From: Asterochloris sp. CNOR1
Taxonomy: Eukaryota > Chlorophyta > Trebouxiophyceae > Trebouxiales > Trebouxiaceae
Assembly (NCBI GenBank): GCA_963969365.1
Contig: OZ017753.1
Location: 682,001-746,000, forward strand
DNA: 64,000 nucleotides
Direction: 5' to 3'
Each line of letters opens with the position of its first letter. Position 1 is the first letter of the stretch. This document shows positions 12,487 through 24,900 of this stretch, piece after piece. The notes beneath the pieces were generated by a model. That model was not told the DNA's origin. It was given only the letters and a program-made list of their open reading frames with translations, and did not search any database. The translations under genes were made by a program, and so were the position numbers.

Positions 12487-15400
12487 TCACTGCTGTGGCT
12501 GGTAGCTCAGCATTTTTAGGATGTATGCCCCCAGCTGGCGCAGGGGAGGGCGATGCTCAGGGTTTGGGTGCCAGCACATTTCCATGAGAGCACGCCACTC
12601 CGGCTCGCACCAGTCAGGAATCTGCAGGTGGCAGGGGACAGCACTGATCAGCTGATGACTACAAGCAGGACCTAGGCAGAGGACAATAGAGCAGGTGCCT
12701 TTGGCATTGTACATGCAGGGCTCAATGGGGAGCAGTACCCAAGAAGCATGCCTTCATGACATGTGCCTTCAGACCAAAAAAATCCGGACAATGCAAGGCA
12801 CTTGAAGTCACTCAGTAACTGTTTTGAGTGTGCAACAGGTGGGCAGGCTCACATCTGGCTGCAGGTTGCCAACCATGAGCCCAGCAATGATCTGCTGGGG
12901 GCTCAGATGCTGGAAGGGGACCTCCTTGGTAAGCATCTCCCACAGAACCTGCAAGAAATGCCCACTAAAACATCATCAGGGCTGAGCATGTGCAATGCAA
13001 GCTCAATTACTGCCCCAAGGAGAGCACATCTGCTGCAGATTGGACTGCCACTGTCTGCTTGTGTCCCCTGTCATGAACACGAACAGTCTCAAGATCAGAC
13101 GTGAGCCTGAGGACTTGGCAGGTCGCGAGACAAAAGCACAGCAGTGACTAGCTTTAGCAAAGAGCCCTGGAATTTGCCAGTGATAATTAGAGCTGGTCCC
13201 TCAGTAAGTGCAGGGGCTGCTCTGCAAAGCAGAAGCTGACTGGCTAGAGCCATACGTCACAGGAACAACAGCCAAGTGTTGCCAGCTTTTGGAGCCAGAC
13301 CAAAGGACAGAGCATGTGCAGCTTGGTAGTGTGGGCTGCAGACATTGTTGGCATCAAGAGGCAAGGCACACCAGAGACAGAGGAGCTGCAACAAAGTGGC
13401 ATTGGCGCCTCAAGTGTTGCCGTATCCAATACAATATCAAGGGCCGGCGCACCATGCCCAGCGACCACACGTCTGCCTTTTCACTGACGCGGTCCGGATT
13501 GCTGACGAGCTCTGGGGCCATGTATGGCAATGTACCCCTGCAGGCAGGAGACACATTTGGAATGGGGCAGGACAGGCAGGCACCAGAGGGGCATCTCAGC
13601 AGCACATAGCCCAGCCAAAGACAACACTCCACCAGGGCAGCATATGACTAGGCGGCAAAAGGTGCCTGCAGAAGCCACGCCGCACAACCTCAGCAGGGAT
13701 CAACTGAAATTACGTGGCTGAGTGGAGTAGTCAGTTCATTCTGTCGAAAACTGCATCAGCTAAGGTCAACTCCACCCTTTCGAGCAAGGACCAGGAACTA
13801 CCCACCAGGCATGCCATCCCTCACCTGAGGTCACGCACGCCGGAAACATAGCTCTTCCACTTGTGCTTGGACAGCCCGAAGTCAGCAACCTTCACAATGG
13901 GTACCCCACCCTGGCCATCAAAGCTCCCATCCATCAGCAGATTGTCAGGCTTCTGCAGGCAGACGACAGAGGAAAGGGTGAGCACAGTCAGCCTGGCTCG
14001 CATGCAGCACAGGGAATTTTCTGGCGCACAATGGCTCATGGGCACCAGGACGGCTCAGCACAGCCATGCATGCTTGAACAGAACACCCTGACTCTGAGAA
14101 TAGGGCAGGACAGTCAAAGCTCGGCAAAGCCTCACCAGATCGAAATGAACCACCCGCATCTCATGAAGGTAAGCCAGCCCATGAGTGGCACTAAGAGCAA
14201 GCTCCAGACGCTGCCGCAAGCTCAACCAAGATGTGTTCCTGCAGCGGACGGCAGCCTGACAAGTCAGCAGAAGCAAGCAGGCCTCCAGCACCCTTTGTTG
14301 GCAAGTAGCAGCTCAACCTTCAGCTAAAGGTGCAGACCACCTGGTACGATGATGCAGGACAGCTGGCACACCTGATGACAGCAGAGGAGCTGGATATGCA
14401 GCATGGAATGGCAGACCAGAAGTACACAGGTGCTGTCAAGCACAGAGGACTGACTTGAGGGCACCCAAGGTGCAGATATCCCTGGCAGGCTCCTGCCCCT
14501 GCTACCACTGGCTCAGCTCTCAGTGCGCTGAATCGACCACTCAAATCTCACCTGATGAAGGTGGCCAGGGACCCCCCTCGCATATACTCCGTCATAATGC
14601 CCACGACTGCAGTGGGCTCCTGGGCGCTGGCCACCACCACGCCAAAGAAGCGCAGGACATTGGGGTGGTTCAGGTTGCTTAGCATCTCTGCTTCGCGCCA
14701 GAAGCTCTGGCTGTGCCGCTCCACCTTGCCCGGCTGCAGGAGAGTCACCAGATGAGGTGAGCTGTGCAGCATGCACAGCACTGGGATAGAGGCAGCAAGT
14801 CTGCAGACACACCCACAGCTCTGAGGATGCACAGGAGAGCTGTTGCAAATTGTGCAGCATGCACAGGGGTGCAAGCAGCTGCTGGTGTTCATCAAAGCAA
14901 GATTGCTGGCCGCCTGGGGCACTCATGCTAGACACCACAATGGCCCTGCTGCAGACGCAGCTGTAAACAAAACAGGAGGCCAGCTGTGATGCTGGTGAGC
15001 AGCAAGATGCCTGTGTGCAGCCCACATGCAGCAGGTGAGGAGTCCTCTGCACGGTAAAACCGCCATGCAGCTGCTGCAGCTGCACCTTGAGCCACTTGAC
15101 AGCTACCCTGCCAAAGATGGTGCAGGCAGCCAGCGACACCTCCCCAAATGCCCCTTCGCCAATGCTGCTGAGCACAATGATGTCCTCCTGCAGCAGCAAG
15201 GGCAGCACTTTCATGAGAATGACAGGAACAGACAGCGTGCTGCATGTAAGGGAGGGAGGATGCATCTAGGCCCGCTGTTGGATGTTGGAACAGGCAGTGT
15301 AGTTGATGAAATAAGGTGAACAGCATGGCGCTTAATAGGAGCATAGGGACTACCACGTTGCTCTCAGGACTTGCAATCTGGCCATGCACCAGTCCAAGGC

Positions 15401-18400
15401 CCCTCCGACAGAGGCAGCACTTGCGCTGAGACACCTCCACTGTGCCCGGGTCAGCTCAGCTACACACCTTGTTGACTTTGTGCACAGGATTGTGCAGTGA
15501 GCCGCTCCCACTGGATCTGCGACTCTCCAGAGGCGCCCGGTGGGACAGCCCACTGCTTGGGCGCTCTGGCACCAAGCCCTGCTGCTGCTGCTGGCTCACT
15601 GCCAGTGAGGCGGGCGCCAGCTGTGGCTGCAGGAGCCCTGCCATGTGGAGCTGTGCCTGCTGCTGCGCCTGCAGGGCCTGGGTGGCCTTCTGCTGCTCCT
15701 GCAGCAGCTGAAGTTGCTGCTGCAGAGCAAGAGAGCTCTGCATGCGCCCTGCCGCCAGCCTTGGCGACATGTGCCCACCACCTGCAGAGGCGATGACCAT
15801 CTCTCACTTGGGAAAATCTGACAGAATGGGGCAGAGAAGACGTACACAGGGGCAGACAGGGAGCAAAGAGCACACCCAAGTCAAACAACCCCACATAAAT
15901 GTCACTTGAGGGGCAGCAAAGCCACAGAGCAGGCCAGATTACGCAGATGCCAGCGCGCACCAGCTATGCAGCCGTGGGTGTCTGGGCTGTACTGCTTTAA
16001 GGCTGGCGACACACGACCCATGTTGGCGGCTGCAGGAGCGGCCTGCAGTAAGGGGAGACAAGCCTGTGAGCAGGACTGGGGTCCCTCACCGGCTGCCAGC
16101 TTGCCATGCTCTGCATGAGGCTCCTTCTGATTGCTGACACTGGGCCCCAACACCGTTACAGCTAAACTTTCCTGCTGCTGGGGCTGTTCCAGCAGAAAGG
16201 TGCAAAATGGGCACCCTGTTCCAGACTTGAAAGCCTGCTGGTGGAAGGGCCAAGATGCAGCCTTTGAGCCTGACCGTGGCAGAGGACATGCTCAATAAGA
16301 TTGCTCTACCAGTGCAAGGCATTGAACCTGGCCTTTGAGCGCTGCCCTGACGACCCCAACATCATGACGCTCAACCACACCTGCTGCAAGCTGCCCGCTG
16401 CCACCCTGAAGGCGCCGCCATTCATGCCCAGACTACCAAGAGCTCCACTTGCAGGGTGGGGCGCAGGTGATTTGGGACGATTGATCATTAGGCCTGCAGG
16501 CATGATTGCAAGGGCTCCAACAGAGCAGCAGCTGTGCACTGAACCACTCAGTCTGGGGCATTTAGGCCGAAAAATCAGTGACAGTGCTGCCTTCAAGCAG
16601 GCTGCGCAGCACACAAACCTCAGCTTAAGCACGCAGGTCTCAAATCTGATAGGGCTTGCAGTTAGCAGTCCTGAGCATAAGTACCTCAGCCCAGGCCTGC
16701 AAACTGCTGGGCACGCAGGCCAGAAGACAAAGCTGCTCGAACCCAGCTGCTGGTCATGCTGCCATGGTCTACTCACCTGGTGTCGGGTCGCCAGCCGTCC
16801 AAATGTTGTTTGCCCAGATCCTGTCTTGCTCCTGCGGGGGGTTGCCGATGGCGGCCCCAAAGCTGCCGGCGTTCTGCCCGCCCGGTACCTCAGCAGGTAG
16901 CTGCGGCTGGACTGGCAGGGGTTTGGAATGCTGGCCCCTGCCCGGCGCCACTGTCATGCTGGGAACGCCTCCAAGACCCACCTGTTGCATGTGGGCGGTC
17001 AGGTGGCTGCAATTCCTGATGCTGTTAATGAGGCGTGCAGGTGTGCTGCCATAGTGACCCAGCCACTACATGATGTGCAGATACCTGTCAAATCTGCATG
17101 AATTCCCTGATGCACACCGTGACGCCCTTGCTGCAGTGCAGTGTCATGTGGGTAGACGTAGTGAGGATGTTATTTTCGCCAAAAACAGTTCCTAGGCATA
17201 GCATGACAAAACTGCTGACTGTAATGCAGCACAGTACTGGCCAGTTGCTCACTTGACCTGGACCACTGATGCCTTGGTGCTGCTGAGCTTCTGATGCAGC
17301 CTCCCTCCAGCCATGATCCAAGTCATCCTCCACATCTCTGAGCGCATGGCTGCTCACCCCATTGCCAGTGGACATCGTCATGCCCCGGCTGCCACCCGAC
17401 CCCGGCTCTGGCCGGACTGACACAGCCTGCAGGCCAGCTGCAGCTACCATCCCAAAAGTGGCTCCCCCAAGAGCGCTTGCTGGGCTTGGAGAGGGCACCT
17501 GCTTGGGCAGCACGCTGACGACTGGCAGCACAGCTGGGCCCCAGCTGTGCTGCTGCAGCGGCACCCTGGCCCCTGGCAGCGCCTGTAGGGGCCATGCAAC
17601 CTGGGCAGGGCCAGCCTGGGCACCCTGCCTGGGGCTGAGCAGCCGCGGGCCATCCATGCCAGCCAGCAGCTGCCCTGGCACTGTGGCAGCACCCTCGCCG
17701 CCAACAGCATGTAGGTCTGAGATGCTGGGCAGCCTCAAAGAGCCACTGGCTGCAGGTGGTGGGCTGCCTGGCATTCTGGCCCCTTGCCGCACGGCTGGCT
17801 TAGAGGCAAACACAGGAGATGTGCTCATCGTCTCGCCGGCTCCCACCCCCTCTCCCGTGAATGAGAATAGATGCGAGGGCAGCACAGGGCTGCTGGCGCC
17901 CTGAGTCTGGAAAGCCAAAGGCGAGGGAGCCTGTGGCATGTCCTGGCCTGCAGCACATGCACATCAGCCCTGAGCACAGCAGGAGGCAAGGCTGCTGCTG
18001 CACCTGATCAAGGATCAGTCTGCATTGCAAACATGGCTTGGAGGCACCGCAATTGCGATGGCACAGGCTTTGTGAGGCTCTGTTCTTGCTCTGGGTGCAA
18101 TGAGCTTTGAAAAAGAGCACGAAGGCCTCAGAGGCAATGTTGATTGCATGATGATCCTGTTGCTCGGAGCACCCTCTCAGCAGTGCTAGGCAGCCCTGTA
18201 CAGGCCTCTCGTTGCCACTCAGGGCAATTGGGCGGAGCTCCTCGTCCCCGGTAGTGATCCACCCCCTCCCACTGCCAAGGTGTCCTGGTGCGCACCTGTG
18301 CTCCCCAGCTTGGTGGAGCTGCCCTTGCCCCCTGCCTGGCTGTCCGAGCGGTCGCTGGGCAGATAGCTGCCTGTCTTCTCCTCCTCAAACCCCAGGTCAA

Positions 18401-20044
18401 ACGCCTGCCGCTCACCCACCTGCAGGTGGGGGTGCAGCGTAACACTGTTCGATATTGCTGCAGGGGCCATCAACATCTGCACCTGGCTTTGTACATTCCA
18501 ACAACGATGACAAAGACGTACATACCTGCCAGACTGGCCCTGGCACAGTGAGCAGGTGCAAACTCTCTGCACCCCTTGCAGGGTACGCAGAAGAGGCCTG
18601 CCAGATGGTCCACAGAAGTGCCAGCTTGAGCCCCTGCAGAGCCTACTGCCATCTCAGCTCACCTTCATCAGGTTGGCATGGAGCTCATGCCAGTGCATCT
18701 CCTCAGCCTGCTCCTCAGCCACCCTGGCTTGTTCGCTGCGTGGGCTACAAGCCCAGCGGGTAGGCACCAGATTGGAGGTGGCATGCGAGCTGACCACCGT
18801 GCTGTTGAGGCTGCTGCTGTTGCTGCTGAAGCTGCTGCGCCCCTCCTGCAGAGAGAGGCTGCGGCCAAGAGGCAGGGCGGCATCCGGCTGGCCGGCTCTG
18901 TCTGGGCTGCAGGGACAGGCAGGGAAAGGCTAAGCTGAGGGAAGGTGTCAGGTGTGTATGACAGCAGCTTGCTTCAGAGCTGCGGGAATGTGTTGCAGAA
19001 CAAGTTCCAGTCCCAGCAATCACATCAGCACCATGAGAGCAACAGCGACCTGAGCGAGCAGGAGGGAAGAGGTCCAGCGGGAGGAGACGCCCGTACAAGC
19101 TTGCGCAGCCCAAGCCAGCAGGTAGGTGCCGCACGGGCCCGGCCAGTCTCTGCAACAGGGGCTGCAGCCCCAGGCAAGCACCTCTCGAAAGAAAACTGGT
19201 CACGTCCATCTCCCATGCCAATCGCCGCAAGGTCCCCGCTGAAGGCTGAGAACAGGAATACACGAATGCGAAACGCCTTGCTAGGAGTGTGCCCCATGCG
19301 AAGGCCTCGCTGAAACTCCTCCATCATTTCCTGCAGGGCCAGGCAGCAAAGCTGGTGGACGCAGGGAAAGTGGCCCATGATGAACCCAGCAGCCAGACAG
19401 CGATACTTGACACAGGGCCCTCCCCTCCAAAGGCACAACACACCAGCTTTGTGGCTCCTGCAGTGCCCAGCAATGCTGTCTGCAGCCAACAAAGGCCCTC
19501 AGCATCACCAGGACGCCGGCGCCCCCTTTTGCCTGAAGAGCTGAAATGGCGACTGCTTTGGGCCAGCAGGCCAACATGCCTAGCCCTCCTGACAGATGCG
19601 TGGGTGAGGACATCAAGCAGCAGCAAACAGCTTTGAGGCACAGATTTCATGACATTGGTTGAAGGGTGCCGCACAAGCTGCACAAGGGCATCTGCCTGGC
19701 TACCTGCACATCATCGTTGCCAGTGACTGAGATCAGGTTGTCTGGGTGCAGGTCCTCCCCTGGAACGAGGTACTTGAGCGAGACATCGCACTCAGCCTTC
19801 TCACACAGGCGGTGCATGAGCTCCATGTAGCTGCAGCTGCAGGGCACGCTGTCCAGGTGTGTCACACCGCCATGGTAGCTGCACCTGCCAGTCTTGTCAT
19901 CCTGCACGCAACAGACAGCTCAGCGAGGCTGATGGGAGCTTGTCAGCAATTCTCCGGCTGCAACAACAGTACCTGGACGAACGTGCCGCCACTTGAAACG
20001 CGTAGCTTGATCTTGGGGACAGTCTCAGTAGAGGGCTCTGCCAT
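12487..20044 (-). CDS. PB1-domain Raf-like protein kinase (plant MAPKKK group B type)
   Basis: The ATG at 20,044 opens MAEPSTETVPKIKLRVSSGG, the start of a PB1 domain that continues at about 19,900-19,700 (SYMELMHRLCEKAECDVSLK, then DNLISVTGNDDVQ). A block near 19,300-19,200 reads FRIRVFLFSAFSGD. A long low-complexity middle follows (about 17,900-15,470) with a Q-rich stretch near 15,730-15,590. The kinase domain runs from about 15,190 to 12,487: IGEGAFGEVSLA (glycine loop), VAVKWLK (catalytic Lys), HFDLKPDNLL (catalytic loop, HFD in place of HRD as in plant Raf-like B kinases), VADFGLSK, GTLPYMAPELV, VLWEMLTKEVPF, MEMCWHPNPEHRPPL. This order matches plant B-group Raf-like kinases, cytosolic Ser/Thr kinases, some of which act upstream of SnRK2 in osmotic signalling. 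The whole gene appears present. Confidence 0.85.
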
Positions 20045-20333
20045 GAGGGATGGCTGCACTGCAGCCGCTTGGGTGGTGGCAAGAGCAGGCATTCTCGTGC
20101 ACAGCACGTGTTGCAGGGCCAACGGCCCTGCAGGGTTGCTCTAGAACATGGTCTGCAGATTCAGCAGGCTGGTGCCCACTGGGCGGCCCCAAAAGGGGCT
20201 TCGTTGGGAAAACCCTGTCTGCAAGATTGTTCCGGTCGCAGAGGGGCTTCCTTCCTGAATTAAATGGTGCAGCCCGGTGTGTTTCTGATTTAGAGTCAGC
20301 AACAAAAGGAAATTCACACTTTTACAGCTGGAG

Positions 20334-21855
20334 CTACCTGGATTCCATCAGAGCAGGCACAGTCCGGTGGACCTCCTCCGCAGCACCCAGGCTGATGACA
20401 GTTCGCTGATCTGCATTGTCAAGTTGCAGGTCCAAGATTGATATCCTTCCACCATTGCCCCGTGAAAGTCCGCCTGCAGCCTCCACTATCAGTGCGAGAG
20501 GCGCACACTCATACAGCAGCCTCAGCTTGGGAGGTGCCGAGGCTGAGCTGGGGTTGCAGAAGATGCCGCCAGCCTGCAGAGCAGAGGCATGAGCTGAATC
20601 CAAGCTTTGGTCGCTAGCAACTGCACACTGCTGCATGGTAGTACACCTGCCTGTAGGATGTGATGGACGTCAGGGACCATGGCTCCTGTGTACCTCAAGG
20701 TGTAGCAGTTGCTTTGCCAGAATGTCACCAGTTCTCTGTAGGCTTTGTTTCCTGCAGAAGCTCTCAAGTTGGCAGGAGCAAATCTTTTGCTGTGCACGAG
20801 GGTGATGTTTGAACGCTCCTGGCGCCAGCATCCCTCAGCCAGGACAAACTCCTCCACAGTGTGTGGGCCACTGTCACCTAGCAGCACAGCACAAGGCATC
20901 AGAGACCCTGGCTTGGCGCGGTCCTCACACGCAACTGCCGGGCATGTGCTGCTGTCAAGAGCAAGAGGTGGCGCGGCTGCCTGGCCACTTGAGACTCAGC
21001 GTGGAGTGCAAAGCAGCCGGCCTGGCAAGAGACACACCTGCCTGCGGCCGCGCCAGCACCAGCACTGTGCGAGGCCCGTATACAGCATAGGCTGCTGCAG
21101 CCTGCTGCCTGCCAGTATGTCCCAGCAGCTCCCGTCCTTTCCAAATGCCAAAGATGCTACCAACTGCAGGGGAACATGTGCTGATCTTTCCGCACTGCAG
21201 TCTCATATCAGCTGTGGCGACCAACCTGCAAAGTTTGCGCCTATGACGCTGCTGCCATCCAGAGGGTCATGGGCAACCTGCATGATACTGGTGCACCTTT
21301 GCAGGAGCAAAAGCTTTCATACCACAGCATGGGCAGCATGACTCACTGAGTAGTCCCTGCCACCCATGTCCAGCATGGCTGTCTGCTCCTCAGAGCTGGC
21401 GGTGCAGACTGCTTTGCAGTCCCGCAGCCTCTGAAACACAATGTCATTAGCCTGCAAATCTGCCTGCATGCATTGGAAGCAAAGAAAGACTGCAGAGGTT
21501 GCTGGGCGTGAGGCAGCCTTGTGCTCCTACCTGCAGCTGCTTGTCGCCAAAAGCATTGGTACTACCCACTTCGCGGGTGCTGGCTGTCCTCAAAACAACC
21601 TGCACATACAGTCGCATCATTCAGCTGCTTGCATCTGCCTAGCAGTGGCAAACAGGAGGTGGATTGGCAACCGCGCTATGGCTGTAGTGGAACTCACAGC
21701 AATCTCAGCAATGGCTTGGGCTATGGCAAGGATGACCTTCCCCTGCATGCCAAAGTCATATTGAGAAAGTCAGTGATCATTTTGGAAGTCTCGTGCTAAT
21801 GATTGTTGCCTACCAATGTGGGAGTCACAGCTGAAAGACTGTCATGCAGCTCCAT
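20334..21855 (-). CDS. SBPase/FBPase-like sugar bisphosphatase lacking the redox cysteines
   Basis: The proposed ATG at 21,855 gives [14 protein letters not shown], followed by exons [15 protein letters not shown] (about 21,743-21,698), [20 protein letters not shown], then [20 protein letters not shown]...[20 protein letters not shown] (the class-1 fructose/sedoheptulose bisphosphatase DPLDGSS active-site signature), [43 protein letters not shown] and finally GIFCNPSS...[20 protein letters not shown], stop at 20,334. The best family match is sedoheptulose-1,7-bisphosphatase, an enzyme of the Calvin cycle. Where plastid SBPase has the thioredoxin-controlled CGGTAC, this protein has TREVGS, with no cysteine. 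From the chosen start there is also no transit peptide. A cytosolic, non-redox-regulated paralogue is the simplest reading (inference). Confidence 0.8.
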
Positions 21856-21989
21856 TCGGAAGAAAAATGAGGGGATGGCAACAGATGAGACATGTGACTT
21901 TCCTTCTAAGTGAGCTGCGCTCTTGCACAACGAGCCGTAAGCGCTGTCCCTGTCTGAGAGCAGTCGGGGATTCTTCAGCTGGAGATTGC
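21856..21989. promoter_or_regulatory. Bidirectional promoter region (SBPase-like / sortilin-like)
   Basis: Only 134 bp separate the ATGs of the divergent SBPase-like (-) and VPS10 receptor (+) genes if both starts are right. The interval must contain both leaders and promoters or overlap with them. No TATA box stands out. Confidence 0.4.
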
Positions 21990-24900
21990 ATGACCTTGAC
22001 AGGACGTCATCTGCTGCTCCTTGGCCTGATTCCACTGATCTGCAGGCAAGTAGCAGCTACATGCTACGGAAATGCATGTCCTGAGCAGCATGAAACAGCA
22101 ACTGCGCAAGGGCTCTTAGGGGACAGCCTGAATGCTGTCGATGCGGCCAGTGAGTGCAGTAACAAGAGCTACAGAGCGCCAGAGCCGGTGAGGGGCTGTA
22201 GCCTAAAAAAAGACTTGCTCAGAATTGATGCGTGGACGCCATCCGTGCATGACCTGCATTGTGCAGCAGCCTCTGGGGCTCTCAGCTGAACATGCTTGTG
22301 TCCAGGAGTTCACAGATACACCAATCCTGGACTTAAGATGGACAGGACCTCTGAAGCGCGGCGATGAGGCCTATGATCAGGTGAGGATGTCTCAGCAGCC
22401 TGACCAGTGCCCAAATTTTCAGCAGAATTTGTCCATCTTCAGATATAGAGGACTGATTGTCTTAGTTGGCAGAACTAAACACTCGAGGGGATTGGACCCT
22501 CCAGCGTCCGCAGACTTGGGGCCATCAGTCGTGGATGACCACAGGCATCTCACAGATGCCTGAGTGTCTGGGCTCAGGCATTGAGATGGTGCCATCAGCA
22601 GGCTGACACCTGCTGTGCCTGCCTGCAGTATGTGTTTGCCATCACTGAGGGGCAAGGGGGCTTTATTGGCGGCCACATGTGGCGCTCTGGCGACTGGGGC
22701 CGCACTTGGCATGACATCACCACAAAGATGGCAGGTAGGCTTCTGCAGACTGGCAGGTAGGCTTTTGCAGACAGGCAGGTGGGGAGCTTCTTCAGGAACA
22801 GGACCAGTTCATTCACAACAATCCCTGCAGGCTGTACTGTGCGACATCTGTAGCACACCCCACAGACATGGCCGGACAGGTCCTTGCCCTGCTGTGTCAG
22901 AAGCAAGACAGCTGCTGCCCCCATCCATGCATACAACACAGAGCAGCTGCAATGCACCCAGGGGTGCAGGCACTCCGCTCGGCTCACCATTGTATTGCCG
23001 AGGACCTGATTGCGACGGTTGTGCGCACCATTGTCAGCCTGCCTGGCCTTGAAAGACAGAGCCTCACAGCATACAGCGTTACTTCCCACGCCTCACGGCA
23101 ATGTTTTGGCCTCTGCAGGCGCTGGAGAGGGACCTATTTCTGAGGAAGGCGTCGTTGACATCATCTATCACTGGAGCAGCCCCCACAACCTGCTCTTCCT
23201 GGGGCCAGGCTTCCACTTGTGGACCTCAAACGACTTTGGAGACACATTTGTGGAGCTGGACACCCCTGGGCGCACCCTGGGTGAGTCGAAGTTGAGGGGC
23301 CATGAGGCATGTTGGCCTGCAACTTGTTCTGAGACATGGCCATGCTCAGCTCCTTCTGCCATAGACCTGCCTGCCAGGAAAGATGGCTCTCCTGGTGGCT
23401 GGATGGCGGGCAAGCTTGAAGGATATGCGGTGGCCCTGACCTGCAAACCTCTGGCCATTGTGGCTGCTGACACTGCAGCTGAGTCTGCTGCCTGCCTGCA
23501 GGATTCTGGGTGGACATTCTGCCGCATCCCAACCAGCCTGACTGGCTGCTGGCTCGTGTACGAAGAAATGAGTGCTTGAAGTATGACGGCGACACCAGCA
23601 AATGGTGTGCAAATGACCTTTTCCTCTCTCAGGTAATCTGCCCTCTCGCCTGTCTAGACAGTGATACAGCTGGTGGGCTGCCAGACCCTAACAAACCACC
23701 CAGCAACTGATGCAGCAGCATGCCTCCATACACCCAGCAGGGCTGTTCAGTGCAGACCAACAAATGTCACAAGTTAGCTGCGTAATGCTTGTAAGACAGA
23801 GTGCTGCCAGAGTCCTTCAAACATCTCTCAATTCTGTTCATGCAGGACTTTGCAGTCACCTGGACCAACCTGACTGCCACCTCCAATGGCAGGATTGCGG
23901 CGTTTTGGGACTTTGACTGGGGCGCAAACATGCTGCACTGGAACACCTCTGCAGGTTGGCTGATGTGCTGTGTGCCCTGTCTTGACGCATTTTGTGTGGG
24001 CGAAATACCAGCACTCCCTGCTGCGCGGCTGAACAAACTGGAGCCTCAGCACATCGCAGCTGCACCATGCATTCCTTGCAGGTTGCTGCATCATCCCCTA
24101 CAGCGCTTGGCAGGCGTGAGCACTGCACCTGGTGCCCTGTGTGGCGAGAGGCCACACTTCTTCAGCTGCTGAGACAGGGCTGGCTTTTGCTGCAGGCTGG
24201 AAGGATGAAACAATTCTGGCCACCCTTTATGAGGATCCCGATCACCTGCAGGGGCCCTACCCTGGCTGGGACCCCAACCTGCACTTTGTGGCCAGCCACG
24301 ACTTCTTTGCCTCCGACCATGAGAAAATTGCACCCTGTGGCAACCAGTTCGAGATTTTAGCTCACAAGGTGACTGCGTACTGCTGATGTGAGCACAGCTC
24401 TGCAACAGCAGTTCTGATGGCCTTATGGCATCATGCCTCCTGTGCTGCACAGAGATGGCCTGTTGCTGAGGCAGCGCAGCTGGCCTTACAGTTCTATGCC
24501 TAATTATCTTGTCAGGGACAGCCAAATCAGCGCAATTCTGTCATGATTGCCTCAAGCCTGCCCTTTAGAACGTTGTGCAAGGCCACTGCCCCTTTACTAG
24601 CAGCAGCGCTGCTGGCAGCTGCCACACTCATAGCTCCGCTGTAGGTGACCTGCTGGCATGGCAGTCCTATGCCTTTCCCGCAGTGTTCTGCCCAAAGCCC
24701 GCAAGCTGTTGCTCAAGTGCTGCTGCTCAAGCCTGGCCTGCTACCTATGGGTGATTGACGATCAGGCAGCCCCCGCTCAAGCATCAAACATCTCTTCCCC
24801 CCCTGCTTGCAGATCTTCCTGGCCATGCCTGCCAGCTGCCCCCAGGCGCCCGACGGGTCCAAGCGCACTGTTCCCAAGGACGCCACTGCCCGCAATGCAG

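Noticed and set aside
15590-15800. CAG/CTG-rich tract as a structural repeat or CRISPR-like array
   Set aside because: It encodes the Q-rich linker of the PB1-Raf kinase on the minus strand; units are irregular and without spacers. No CRISPR array was found anywhere, as expected for a eukaryote.
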